This document shows positions 8,701 through 15,100 of a DNA stretch of 22,927 bases, piece after piece. The notes under the pieces were generated by a model that was not told the origin of the DNA, ran no database searches, and was given only the letters and a program-made list of their open reading frames with translations. The stretch comes from Candidatus Sumerlaeota bacterium. GTDB lineage: Bacteria; Sumerlaeota; Sumerlaeia; JADFCT01. Where the stretch lies: NCBI GenBank assembly GCA_026398575.1, contig JAPLSP010000132.1, forward strand, positions 1-22,927, written 5' to 3'. The position numbers and the translations under genes are program-made. Within the stretch, counting starts at the first letter, position 1. Each line of letters begins with the position of its first letter.

Positions 8701-9536
8701 AATGCGGGCGGAGCAATTTCCCAATACAGCAATTCCTGGGAATCGCGAATGTAGTCATCCACGAACGTCGAATAAGGCTCGCTCGATGGCAGCATCTGAC
8801 CGAACGAACTCTCCACCAATTGATAGCCGCCTCCGGACGGCATCACGCGCTGAACGGGCGAGGATGGATCGGCAACGGCGCCGATGCTTCCGCCGCTGAA
8901 GAGGGTGAAATCCAATGAATTGGACAGCGCAGCCGTTTGCGTGGTGAAGGTATTCAGGAATTCATGCTGAAGGACCCACGGCTCCGTGGGAGGAATGCAG
9001 CCGATGAACATCTCATCAATATGGATGGCGTGATTGACGCTGCCGAGATCCGGACGGGAATCCCGCACTTGAATCCAGACGGAAATCCCCGGACGGACTT
9101 CCATGGCCGGAAGGTCATAGGAGTAATATCGCGCCTGGTCGGCCGTGGCGGTGATATCCAGCATGTCTCTGAAGGTTGAGCCATCGGTGGAATACGAAAA
9201 AATAAATTTATCGTCCAACGTCGGCGCGGACTGATAGGCGGCCAGATAGAAACGGAAAGGCGCCAGCCCGGAGGCGGCAAGTTGCCAGCGATGCAAGAGG
9301 GTGGAGGTGGACCCCGTCTGTTCCTCGGAAATGACCTCGCACGCGCCATCGCGCGCGGCGGTGTCGCGATAATCGCCCTGCAGCGTGCCTTTGGCGGGCA
9401 GATCGCCCATGGCATAGTCCAGGATCGCGCAATCCGGATGCGTCTGGGCAGGCGCCGGCCGGGCAAGGCCTGCCGCGAGCAATAGCGCCATCCCGCATAA
9501 GACCGCATCATGGAGTTTCCTCTGTGTCATGGCCAT
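5781..9536 (-). CDS. Large exported helical protein with Tc-toxin TcA-like C-terminal half
   Basis: This 1251-residue protein starts at ATG 9536, 8 bases after AAGGAG. A signal peptide (residues 1-31) is followed by a beta-sandwich at about 40-180 (EEQTGSTSTLLHRW, FIFSYSTDGSTFRDML, NHAIHIDEMFIG) of a kind common in secreted multidomain proteins. Residues 250-780 are mostly helical and unrecognised. Residues 780-1020 hold a Gly/Ala-rich hydrophobic tip (GGPWVIGVAGAVNLTLQVAG, 817-836) and then long charged helices (LLRELERLREQQESS). A further helical block runs through AFMTARALEFKWN to FVDKISLRD (1015-1023). The last 230 residues are beta-rich and end THWTLTIPAA then LVQDIEIYIKHNF. This order resembles the pore helices, the K-x-ISL segment and the closing DVxxHxxYT-type strand of TcA subunits. 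That likeness is inference. Alternatives are an unrelated coiled-coil or surface-layer protein. No TcB or TcC gene is present here. Confidence 0.6.
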   Translation of the reverse strand: MAMTQRKLHDAVLCGMALLLAAGLARPAPAQTHPDCAILDYAMGDLPAKGTLQGDYRDTAARDGACEVISEEQTGSTSTLLHRWQLAASGLAPFRFYLAAYQSAPTLDDKFIFSYSTDGSTFRDMLDITATADQARYYSYDLPAMEVRPGISVWIQVRDSRPDLGSVNHAIHIDEMFIGCIPPTEPWVLQHEFLNTFTTQTAALSNSLDFTLFSGGSIGAVADPSSPVQRVMPSGGGYQLVESSFGQMLPSSEPYSTFVDDYIRDSQELLYWEIAPPAFKNSAAFRYKALLYGPITSHSLMDTALGKRIAEQLAKEDPPIVRTQPGGDIRANFEDMNKRYSDPERILTHAALENMRKALKYAPLNLKLENAFLDVYYDKAVAEIQFVKQEQDTLAQYRLGFRLPPTNKFIMDVEIDQWTKMLGMYESAFHEYAGLFADTGGVDVRQLDASAPAGATLGWLVFKRLQPIRNLYASKFIDPNDGLLKSVPDYDPSTGNMTVTLADRVLFSGFKDYVMVLTLLRDYCKAAAELAKLYGMRGIKTPTQDDIQSAHEVIARVQQQVSVNSLLLQSMFPGYMPPPGDAAGVNAARYGLQSGLASLEQARAFLMGKTNVLGFDPKFLVLIQEYPDAGGDRFDSYDAMIKWISNSPTSPLPYARAKYDTAQANYFLYRGFADQVYNEANSITGSTADRYFQITGYDPPDPFIEVPAQHIINPKAGSELDQANSEMQMNDFRVEQMAVMKDTLTTHISNSEDYINRMSSGGEFVNRIATAYSTFGATKQKQWDKIAAWAGVTAGAQRAYDTIKDISSLATDAKLMGGPWVIGVAGAVNLTLQVAGAVETAKAQKELDIASADYGATLGQVDMDMNRQQAEMDLNDLNREQISSGIEYREAIFSQTQTVSRRTALLRELERLREQQESSLAGLHDRYYADPVHLERSQNSLILADDAFREAQRWAFMTARALEFKWNKPFLIDYLGRSWETASLFKLRNADELESYIAAIEEFNRVNLIGFNRESFVDKISLRDDVLARYAGTGIDKGWRVDTVTSQIVTSSELMRRKIKRTQDKFGNVVVNLDTFSLKKQNGFFFLGVEYNPDGSILQLGKSLDKIEWVKFNVLGSFTKTVHSADLIYGGVCYLRTRTPPCYNMANPRELNGEYEIFPFRYFRTLDNGLTWDSLSGQEDTVKLQFSSTSGEPDAGVPDSTLENTFLKERSVAATHWTLTIPAASINVDLVQDIEIYIKHNFITRENPNCN

Positions 9537-9597
9537 GACCTATTCTCCTTATGCTCTTTCCCATCGTCCGCTTTTCCCCTGCCGCCAGACATGGGAT

Positions 9598-10659
9598 TCA
9601 GCGTCCGCGCGCCGTCCTGCGGCTGGATAACGCCGGATATAACGGCGTCGTCGGAAAGCTCGGGAACTGCAAGTCCTGCATCAATACAACGACGCCGGTC
9701 GTTTCGGCCTGCAAAAAGGCGGCTGCGCTGTTGACCGGCAAGACGCGATCGGTATATTGGCCCAGCATGAACGTCGGGCGCATGTAATAGGGAACCAAAC
9801 TGGGAGCGACGTTGAAGCTCAACGTGCGATTGATCGGATTGTTGTCAAAAAAGGAGGCGGTTCCCATGGGCATCAATTCGGATTCCGCCTGAAAGGTCTG
9901 TGTTGTCAGCGTGGCGGTCATCCGCCATTCGCCTTCGGGGATGGCGCCGGCGCCCTGCACGCCGATCAGGCTGTTGGGATTCAGACTGCTGATGAGCGAT
10001 ACGCTGAAACTGGTCGGGCTCTGGAGTATTTTGAGCCGGAACGCCAGTTCGGTCAGGCCGTTCTTGATGACACCGGTCCAGAGGCTGTCGTTGTCATAGA
10101 CGATCAAAGTGTGGCGCGGCAGCCCGCTGACCCAGTAACCCGCGGCCAGATCCGGAATCAGGTCCACCACCACCGCGCGTGCACCTTTCATCTCGGCGTC
10201 ATCGGTGATCGCCAGAGGAATGGAGGCGGAAATTCCATTCACGGCGATGGACGCTTCACCCATCAGGTCCACGGCTTGCGTCGTGCTGATGTCGGCCAGA
10301 CGGTAGCGCAGAAAACCTTTAACAGGCTTGGAGAAGAGTACGGGCAAATAAACGGTACCCACGCCTTCGGTCGCGGAGGAGACCTGATCCGAGAATGTGG
10401 CCCAGGCAATGTTTCCCGTCAGCGCATTGACCAGACATCGCAGGTCGGACACATCAATCCGCCCATCATTGTTGACATCCGGAAGTCCCGGGACGCCGAC
10501 GCTTTTGATCAGAAGGTTGATCATCTGCGTCACATCGCTCTGATTGATGCGCCCGTCGTTGTTCAAGTCCCCGCGGATTTGGGCGAAAGACTGGGCCGTC
10601 AACGAGAGCATCAGAGCAAGCAGGAACGGCCCGAGCTTCATGATAAATTTATGTCTCAT
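9598..10659 (-). CDS. Exported N-terminal dockerin / Calx-beta protein
   Basis: This 353-residue protein is the first gene of the minus-strand operon, 61 bases ahead of the 1251-residue gene. The start at 10659 has GGAG 10 bases upstream. A signal peptide (LGPFLLALMLSLTAQSFAQ) is followed by two type I dockerin calcium loops, GDLNNDGRINQSD (about 30-42) and PDVNNDGRIDVSD (about 60-72). Each has the Asp/Asn spacing of an F-hand. A Calx-beta-like domain spans about 86-195 (SSATEGVGTVYLPVLFS, ITDDAEMKGARAVVVDL, VYDNDS). The remainder to 353 is beta-rich and unrecognised. Dockerins bind cohesins in cellulosomes, but here the pair is N-terminal and no cohesin is present. In PVC-type genomes such modules are common outside cellulosomes. 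It may be a scaffold or cell-surface partner of the proteins encoded downstream; that is inference. Confidence 0.8.
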   Translation of the reverse strand: MRHKFIMKLGPFLLALMLSLTAQSFAQIRGDLNNDGRINQSDVTQMINLLIKSVGVPGLPDVNNDGRIDVSDLRCLVNALTGNIAWATFSDQVSSATEGVGTVYLPVLFSKPVKGFLRYRLADISTTQAVDLMGEASIAVNGISASIPLAITDDAEMKGARAVVVDLIPDLAAGYWVSGLPRHTLIVYDNDSLWTGVIKNGLTELAFRLKILQSPTSFSVSLISSLNPNSLIGVQGAGAIPEGEWRMTATLTTQTFQAESELMPMGTASFFDNNPINRTLSFNVAPSLVPYYMRPTFMLGQYTDRVLPVNSAAAFLQAETTGVVVLMQDLQFPSFPTTPLYPALSSRRTARGR

Positions 10660-10708
10660 GGGGGTCTGGCTCCATCATGGTTTGCAGCTAAAATAAATGG
10701 CTGTTTGT

Positions 10709-10737
10709 AGGGTAAATAATTTTTGAGGACATGTCAA
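10709..10737 (-). promoter_or_regulatory. Putative sigma70 promoter of the dockerin/TcA-like/collar operon
   Basis: On the minus strand TTGACA (10737-10732) is followed by a 17-base spacer and TACCCT (10714-10709). The -35 box is perfect. The -10 box keeps the key first two and last bases. A strongly AT-rich stretch at 10738-10800 lies upstream like an UP element. The start would be near 10702, about 43 bases before the ATG. Confidence 0.45.
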
Positions 10738-10850
10738 TTAGTTTTCAGACAATTAATAATTCCACATATATTATTCATTCTATTGAAGTTATTTGGTATT
10801 TGCCATTTGGCATTCAACAAATTTTTTCATGCAGGAACAGCCTGTCCTTG

Positions 10851-10900
10851 CTGGCGCCCTGATTCTCTGCGAATGCTGGCGCTCTGATTCTCTGCGAATG
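10851..10900 (+). repeat. 25-bp tandem duplication
   Basis: Bases 10851-10875 and 10876-10900 are adjacent direct copies differing at one position (GGCGCCCTG versus GGCGCTCTG). Both end in TCTCTGCGAATG. They are non-coding and lie upstream of the dockerin operon promoter. Confidence 0.85.
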
Positions 10901-10934
10901 CCGGAGCTCGTTAGTCCGCGTTTCTCGCTACAAA

Positions 10935-11140
10935 TGCCCTGAAAGGGCTGAAAGAAAACAGCCCAGGGCAACGCCCTGGGAGCAGCCGATCCCCATTTCT
11001 ATCAAGCCCTGTAAGGGCGGAAGAAGTAGTGAGGAAAGGCAATGGCTTGCTTCTTTCGCCCTTTCAGGGCCTTCTGAACTTTCCGCGCTCTGTTCCCAGG
11101 GCGTTGCCCTGGGCTGTTTTCTTTTTGCCCTTTCAGGGCA
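10935..11140. repeat. Nested inverted-repeat element
   Basis: The outer arms, 10935-10984 and 11091-11140, are 50-bp inverted copies matching at 47 positions. Each contains the small palindromes GCCCTGAAAGGGC-type and CCCAGGGCAACGCCCTGGG. Inner arms 11005-11026 and 11050-11071 are inverted copies matching at 19 of 22 and carry the same CCCTnnnAGGGC motif. The whole would fold into a long two-part stem. No open reading frame or transposase lies inside. It resembles a REP/BIME or MITE element and occupies most of the gap 10660-11236, which otherwise shows no gene. Confidence 0.85.
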
Positions 11141-11236
11141 TCACGGAACACCGTTTACATCCGAGCTATGATAATAGAGCAGCCCGATCCTGATGAGAAA
11201 TCCAGGTCAGCGTGAGGTGTTGGCGCCTTCTTGCAT

Positions 11237-14200
11237 TCACTCGTTGATCGGCTCGAGAACGGCGCCGCAGATCAGGGCCTGGCCTGAGACGGGCGTCAGG
11301 GTGAGTTCGAGTTTGGCGTTGGCGCTGATATCCAGAGGATATGTCTTTTCCATGATCCGGTTGGCGCCGCCGGCCGCTTTGAAAATATCCATGCGGTCTT
11401 TCAGCAGAAGTGCGGGGGAAGGTGCCGCGACGGTTTGCCCTTCCGGATCTTTCAGTCCCTTGGGGCGCCGCCATTTTTCACCGTCATCGGAAATGAGGAC
11501 ATCGTACTTAGCGCGGCGATTGGCGCTTCCAAACCAGGCGATTTCGATATGATCCACCGGCTTGTCGGGATCCAGACGGAATTGAATCCAGTGGCCACGC
11601 CCAAGCATGGCCCAACGTGTTTTCAGATTGCCGTCAATGGCGTATTCGGCGGGATAGCCCGGTGTCGCCGCGCTGGCCGTGGCAAGCGGCTGTCCGTCCT
11701 TTTTCGCCAGCGCGTCCAGCTTCACTTCGAGAATGCTGTTCCATTCGCTTTCGGAATTGCCGTTGCAGGCAAGGCGCAGGTATTTCGCCTTGATGGGTTC
11801 GAACTCCACGCGCTCGAAGCCGCCGCCGGCGGTTGAGGCCAGGGCCTTTGGGGCTTTGCCTTTGAGCATTGAATCGCCGATCAGCGGACCGCCGCCCGTG
11901 TGGCTTTGAATCGCAATGTCGAAAACTCTCTGCCCTTGCGCTGTGGAACTGGGGTCCAGCAGGACAAGGCGGAGTTTGTATTTGCCCGCGCATAAGCCTT
12001 GCGCTGCGCCTGTTCCCATGATCGGTTGCATCATCAGTCGCATGGTCTTGCTGCTCTCGACGCCTGAGCGGCAAATCTCTTCATAGGATTTCGGCGTTCC
12101 GGCGGTCCGCGCAATCTTTACGCCTTCGGGCAGGACAAATACTTCGCCTTTGGTCTCCTCGGCCCCCAGGCAACGCCAGACGGCTCGCTCCAGCTCGAAA
12201 TAGAACGTTTCCGAACCGCGTCCCTGCGCCAACAGATCGTGCGACGTGGGCGAGAATTTATAGCGCGTTGCTTCCATCCCCAGCGCCTGGCGCCATGCAA
12301 TCAAATGCGGCAGCCAGCGCAGATTCATGGAAACAATCAATCCTTTTTCGCCGTGCGTCATTTCGCCGAGCGAGGCATAGCGCGCAAACCGCTCGATAAC
12401 CTCGCCCGGTTTGCATTCGGCCATTGCCATGCGCGCCGCTTTCACGTCGCCCGTTTTCATCGCTTCCTGAGAGCGCTGATATGCATCCTGCGCCTCGTGA
12501 ATGGCGATGAGGAATTCTTCGAGGCCTTTGAAGTAGTTCAAGCGGTCGCGCTGCGCCTCGGTCATCTTTGTTTGATCCGCCGCACTGAGCAGCTTCAGCC
12601 GCTCGCGGCAGCCGGCAGTGGTCTGATCAATATTCGTCAATGTGCGGTCAATGAAACGCGAGCTTGTCTCGCGGGCGAAAATCGGCGCTTCGGTCGCCCA
12701 GCGGTTCAAGTAGTCTCCCGTCGCGGCGCCGGCAGCGGGGCCAAAGCATCGCACGGCCATCTCGGCGCAGGTTTCGCGCAGCGGCTGGTCTTTCGTCGCG
12801 CGCCAGACTTGCTTTGACAAACTGACAAAATATAAATCCAGCGGGCGCGTCATCCAGTGAATGATCCCATAGCCCGACGCGCGCGCGTCGGTCAGCTTCG
12901 TGTAAAATTCGGATGAAGGCGTGAAGGCCCGGCCGATATAGGCGCCGTCGTCATGATGCGCCCAAACGACGGGGATGACCGGACGATTCGCGGCGACTTC
13001 GCGAATCTTCTGACGGTCCTCGGCGCTGTCCATGCAGGGACGGCCAGCCAGAACCGCATAGTCCAAGGGAATGAATTTGATGCGCGGCGGCAGGAAGCGA
13101 TCCACTGATTTCAGCGCGTTCAATCCCCAGGTTCCCGTGGCGAACTTAACTTCCGTGCGTCCGAGTTCCTTCGCGGCGCGCTCGAAGGCGCGGATGATCT
13201 TGCCGAGCGCGAACATGTTGTGCGATTTCCAATATTGCGCCGCCTCGGGCGTCTTGGCGATCTCCGCCTGATATTCCGCGCGCCATTTCTCCGGCATATC
13301 TTCGATGCTGAAATTCAGCCACGGCGTCGAGCCGGCGCGAAACCAGATCACCAGCCAGTCAATCTTCGGATACATTTTGAATAGGGCCTCGGCCTGCGCC
13401 TTGTAGTAGCGGTACCCTTCGGGCGTGTCGGGATCGGCCAGCCATGTCTTCGATTCATCGGCGCCTTTTGCGCCTTTTGCCGAACCGCCGATGGCGAATC
13501 GCGCCTCAGGCGGCAGCGACTGGATCATCTCCTGCGGATTGGCGGGCGCGGTGTCCACGTCGAGCGCGAAATAAACATCCATCGCGCGCTCGCCAGCGTA
13601 GGCGAATACTTCGCGCATGAGTTTTTGCGCGGAGGCGGCGCGCTGATCGTCCGGAACCATCGCCGCCTCGGGGCCGAAAACCGGTCCGTCAAACACCTGC
13701 CCGCCCCACAGCCGCCGAACGTCGTTGACGTGCTGCGTGGACCAGTCGCGCCCCTTCACCGTCGTCGAGAGCCAGCCGACCGGCTTTGTCTTGCCGTTGA
13801 ATTCAAACGAGAACATCGGGTTGTTGCCGTAGGCGTGAACCATCACGGCGTTGTAGCCCATCTTCTGGGATTGCGCGATCCAGGACTGCCAGTCCTTCAG
13901 ATTCCACGTCGAGCATCCGCTGAGGAAGTTATGCCAGTCGAAAACGAGGCGGTCGCGGACCAGCGGCGCGTTGGGAACCGGTTTGCCGGAGGGGCGCAAC
14001 GCATCGAACGAAAGCGCCTCCTGCCGCGGCTGAGGCAGCGCGTTATACGAGAGATAAAATCCGCAGCCGAGTTTTTCGAGCAGCGCATAGACGCCATAGA
14101 CCGCGCCGCGCGAGTCGCTGCCAATCACGGCGGCGACATCCCGTGCGTCGCGCTTGAGGGCGGTCACGATATAGCTTTCCGGTTCCTTCAGTTCCGCGCC

Positions 14201-14479
14201 TTCAAGGTATTCGCGCAAATTGGGTTCGGCGGAAATGCTTCCGATCAGGATCATGCGCCCGTTCTCCGGCGCTTGTTCGCGAAGGGCGAATTTCTCCTTG
14301 GGGTAGATTGCCTGGAGCACTTCGGCCAGCTCGCGCGCCGCGATTTTCTCGGCGGCCGGCGCCGTTTGCTTCATCACAATTGCAATCGCATTGGGCTGTC
14401 CTTGCGACTGGGCTGATACGTGAGCGCTGATTATAAGCCCCAAGACGGCCGCCGTGATTCCAAGCAAAATACGTCTCAT
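11237..14479 (-). CDS. Large secreted glycoside hydrolase, alpha-glucuronidase-type N-terminus, malectin-like and discoidin domains
   Basis: This 1080-residue exported enzyme starts at 14479 after AGGAAAGAGAA. A signal peptide covers residues 1-23 (LLGITAAVLGLIISAHVSA). Residues 30-150 match the auxiliary N-terminal domain seen in GH67/GH20-type enzymes: AAREL, LIGSISAEP, and SRGAVYGVYALLEKLGCGFY. Residues 170-600 look like a TIM barrel (FDWHNFLSGCSTWN, MGYNAVMVHAYGN, PKIDWLVIWFRAG, YGIIHWMTRPL). I cannot assign the catalytic acids. A helical block spans 600-740. Residues 812-857 and 1029-1077 look like two halves of a malectin-like domain (AGKYKLRLVLLDP, GQRVFDIAIQ, then FKAAGGANRIMEK, QALICGAVLEP). 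Between them lie F5/8-type discoidin segments (KAKYLRLACNGNSESEWNSI; YAIDGNLKTRW, YDVLISDDGEKW). It probably acts on a uronic-acid or related polysaccharide. Its GH family is uncertain (GH67-, GH115- or GH163-like). Confidence 0.75.
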   Translation of the reverse strand: MRRILLGITAAVLGLIISAHVSAQSQGQPNAIAIVMKQTAPAAEKIAARELAEVLQAIYPKEKFALREQAPENGRMILIGSISAEPNLREYLEGAELKEPESYIVTALKRDARDVAAVIGSDSRGAVYGVYALLEKLGCGFYLSYNALPQPRQEALSFDALRPSGKPVPNAPLVRDRLVFDWHNFLSGCSTWNLKDWQSWIAQSQKMGYNAVMVHAYGNNPMFSFEFNGKTKPVGWLSTTVKGRDWSTQHVNDVRRLWGGQVFDGPVFGPEAAMVPDDQRAASAQKLMREVFAYAGERAMDVYFALDVDTAPANPQEMIQSLPPEARFAIGGSAKGAKGADESKTWLADPDTPEGYRYYKAQAEALFKMYPKIDWLVIWFRAGSTPWLNFSIEDMPEKWRAEYQAEIAKTPEAAQYWKSHNMFALGKIIRAFERAAKELGRTEVKFATGTWGLNALKSVDRFLPPRIKFIPLDYAVLAGRPCMDSAEDRQKIREVAANRPVIPVVWAHHDDGAYIGRAFTPSSEFYTKLTDARASGYGIIHWMTRPLDLYFVSLSKQVWRATKDQPLRETCAEMAVRCFGPAAGAATGDYLNRWATEAPIFARETSSRFIDRTLTNIDQTTAGCRERLKLLSAADQTKMTEAQRDRLNYFKGLEEFLIAIHEAQDAYQRSQEAMKTGDVKAARMAMAECKPGEVIERFARYASLGEMTHGEKGLIVSMNLRWLPHLIAWRQALGMEATRYKFSPTSHDLLAQGRGSETFYFELERAVWRCLGAEETKGEVFVLPEGVKIARTAGTPKSYEEICRSGVESSKTMRLMMQPIMGTGAAQGLCAGKYKLRLVLLDPSSTAQGQRVFDIAIQSHTGGGPLIGDSMLKGKAPKALASTAGGGFERVEFEPIKAKYLRLACNGNSESEWNSILEVKLDALAKKDGQPLATASAATPGYPAEYAIDGNLKTRWAMLGRGHWIQFRLDPDKPVDHIEIAWFGSANRRAKYDVLISDDGEKWRRPKGLKDPEGQTVAAPSPALLLKDRMDIFKAAGGANRIMEKTYPLDISANAKLELTLTPVSGQALICGAVLEPINE

Positions 14480-14525
14480 GGATTCTCTTTCCTGTCAGTG
14501 GATTCTTCCGCAGTATGACGCGCTT

Positions 14526-14560
14526 ATTTCTTTTCGCTGCAAAAAGAAATGTATGCAGCG
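14526..14560. promoter_or_regulatory. Two overlapping inverted repeats in the leader of the large hydrolase
   Basis: ATTTCTTTT (14526-14534) and AAAAGAAAT (14542-14550) are perfect 9-base inverted arms. CGCTGC (14535-14540) and GCAGCG (14555-14560) are perfect 6-base arms that use the first loop. The two foldings exclude each other. They lie 47-81 bases ahead of the minus-strand ATG at 14479. A regulatory role is only possible. Confidence 0.25.
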
Positions 14561-14708
14561 GACACGCCGAATGAGTCAATGAGGATCAGGGGCGGGAGCT
14601 GCTGTTCGTTTATTGACATAAAATAGTAAATGGCTTTTCGCAGAAGCGCCGTCATGAAAGGTCCGATCTTATATGATTTTGCCCATTGTGCTATGAATGC
14701 CTTGATAG

Positions 14709-14876
14709 GCCATTATCTCGCCGCGAACGACAACATGTTGTCGCTCATTGCCATCCGTGTTATCCGCGAAATCCGTGGTTGAAAATTAACCACGGATTTC
14801 GCGGATAACGCGGATATCGCGCCGTGAAACAGCAAATTTTTGCAGACGGAGTTTGCGAAAATCCTAGCTTCTTTGC
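14709..14876 (+). repeat. Dispersed hairpin repeat R2, copy B
   Basis: This is the second copy of the element at 1601-1767, in the same orientation. Its hairpin is better kept: arms 14755-14780 and 14788-14813 pair at 25 of 26 positions around a 7-base loop (GAAAATT). No U-tract follows, so it is not an ordinary terminator. It lies between the divergent hydrolase and valS genes, upstream of the putative valS promoter. Confidence 0.85.
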
Positions 14877-14919
14877 AGTACGTGCCCGCATGCCTGTATG
14901 CTTCTTCCGATAATGCGGA

Positions 14920-14948
14920 TTGACCCCGGGCGGGACAAGGCGTATAAA
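14920..14948 (+). promoter_or_regulatory. Putative sigma70 promoter of valS and the phn operon
   Basis: TTGACC (14920-14925), a 17-base spacer and TATAAA (14943-14948) make a good match to the sigma70 consensus. Transcription would start near 14955, giving a leader of about 145 bases ahead of the valS ATG at 15101. Confidence 0.5.
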
Positions 14949-14965
14949 ATCGCGTCGCAGAACGT

Positions 14966-15066
14966 TTGATCTTGGATCAATATCCGTCAGGCGCAAGGGC
15001 TGGGAAAATTTGCTCTGTGATATGTTGCTTGATGCGCCGGCAGAGATGCCAGCGCTCCCAGTTTTT
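14966..15066 (+). promoter_or_regulatory. Foldable valS leader with possible attenuator
   Basis: The predicted leader holds TTGATC-TTG-GATCAA (14966-14980). It also has CTGGGA (15000-15005) pairing with TCCCAG (15056-15061), directly followed by TTTTT (15062-15066), and CTCTG (15013-15017) pairing with CAGAG (15041-15045). An alternative stem, GCGC-C-GGCA (15034-15042) with TGCC-A-GCGC (15047-15055), competes with the CTCTG/CAGAG pairing. A stem followed by a U-run and a competing fold is an attenuator-like arrangement. No T-box consensus was seen. Confidence 0.3.
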
Positions 15067-15100
15067 GCTTATCTGTTTTTGAGGTTGTTGGAGTATAATC

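Noticed and set aside
14573..14590. Possible minus-strand -35 box (TTGACT) for the large hydrolase
   Set aside because: No convincing -10 box was found at 16-18 bases, so the promoter was not called.
14755..14813. R2 hairpin considered as an intrinsic terminator
   Set aside because: Neither strand has a U-tract after the stem, and the element lies upstream of both flanking genes, not downstream.
14950..15100. valS leader considered as a T-box riboswitch
   Set aside because: The expected T-box core sequence and specifier-loop arrangement are not visible, and the leader is short for one.
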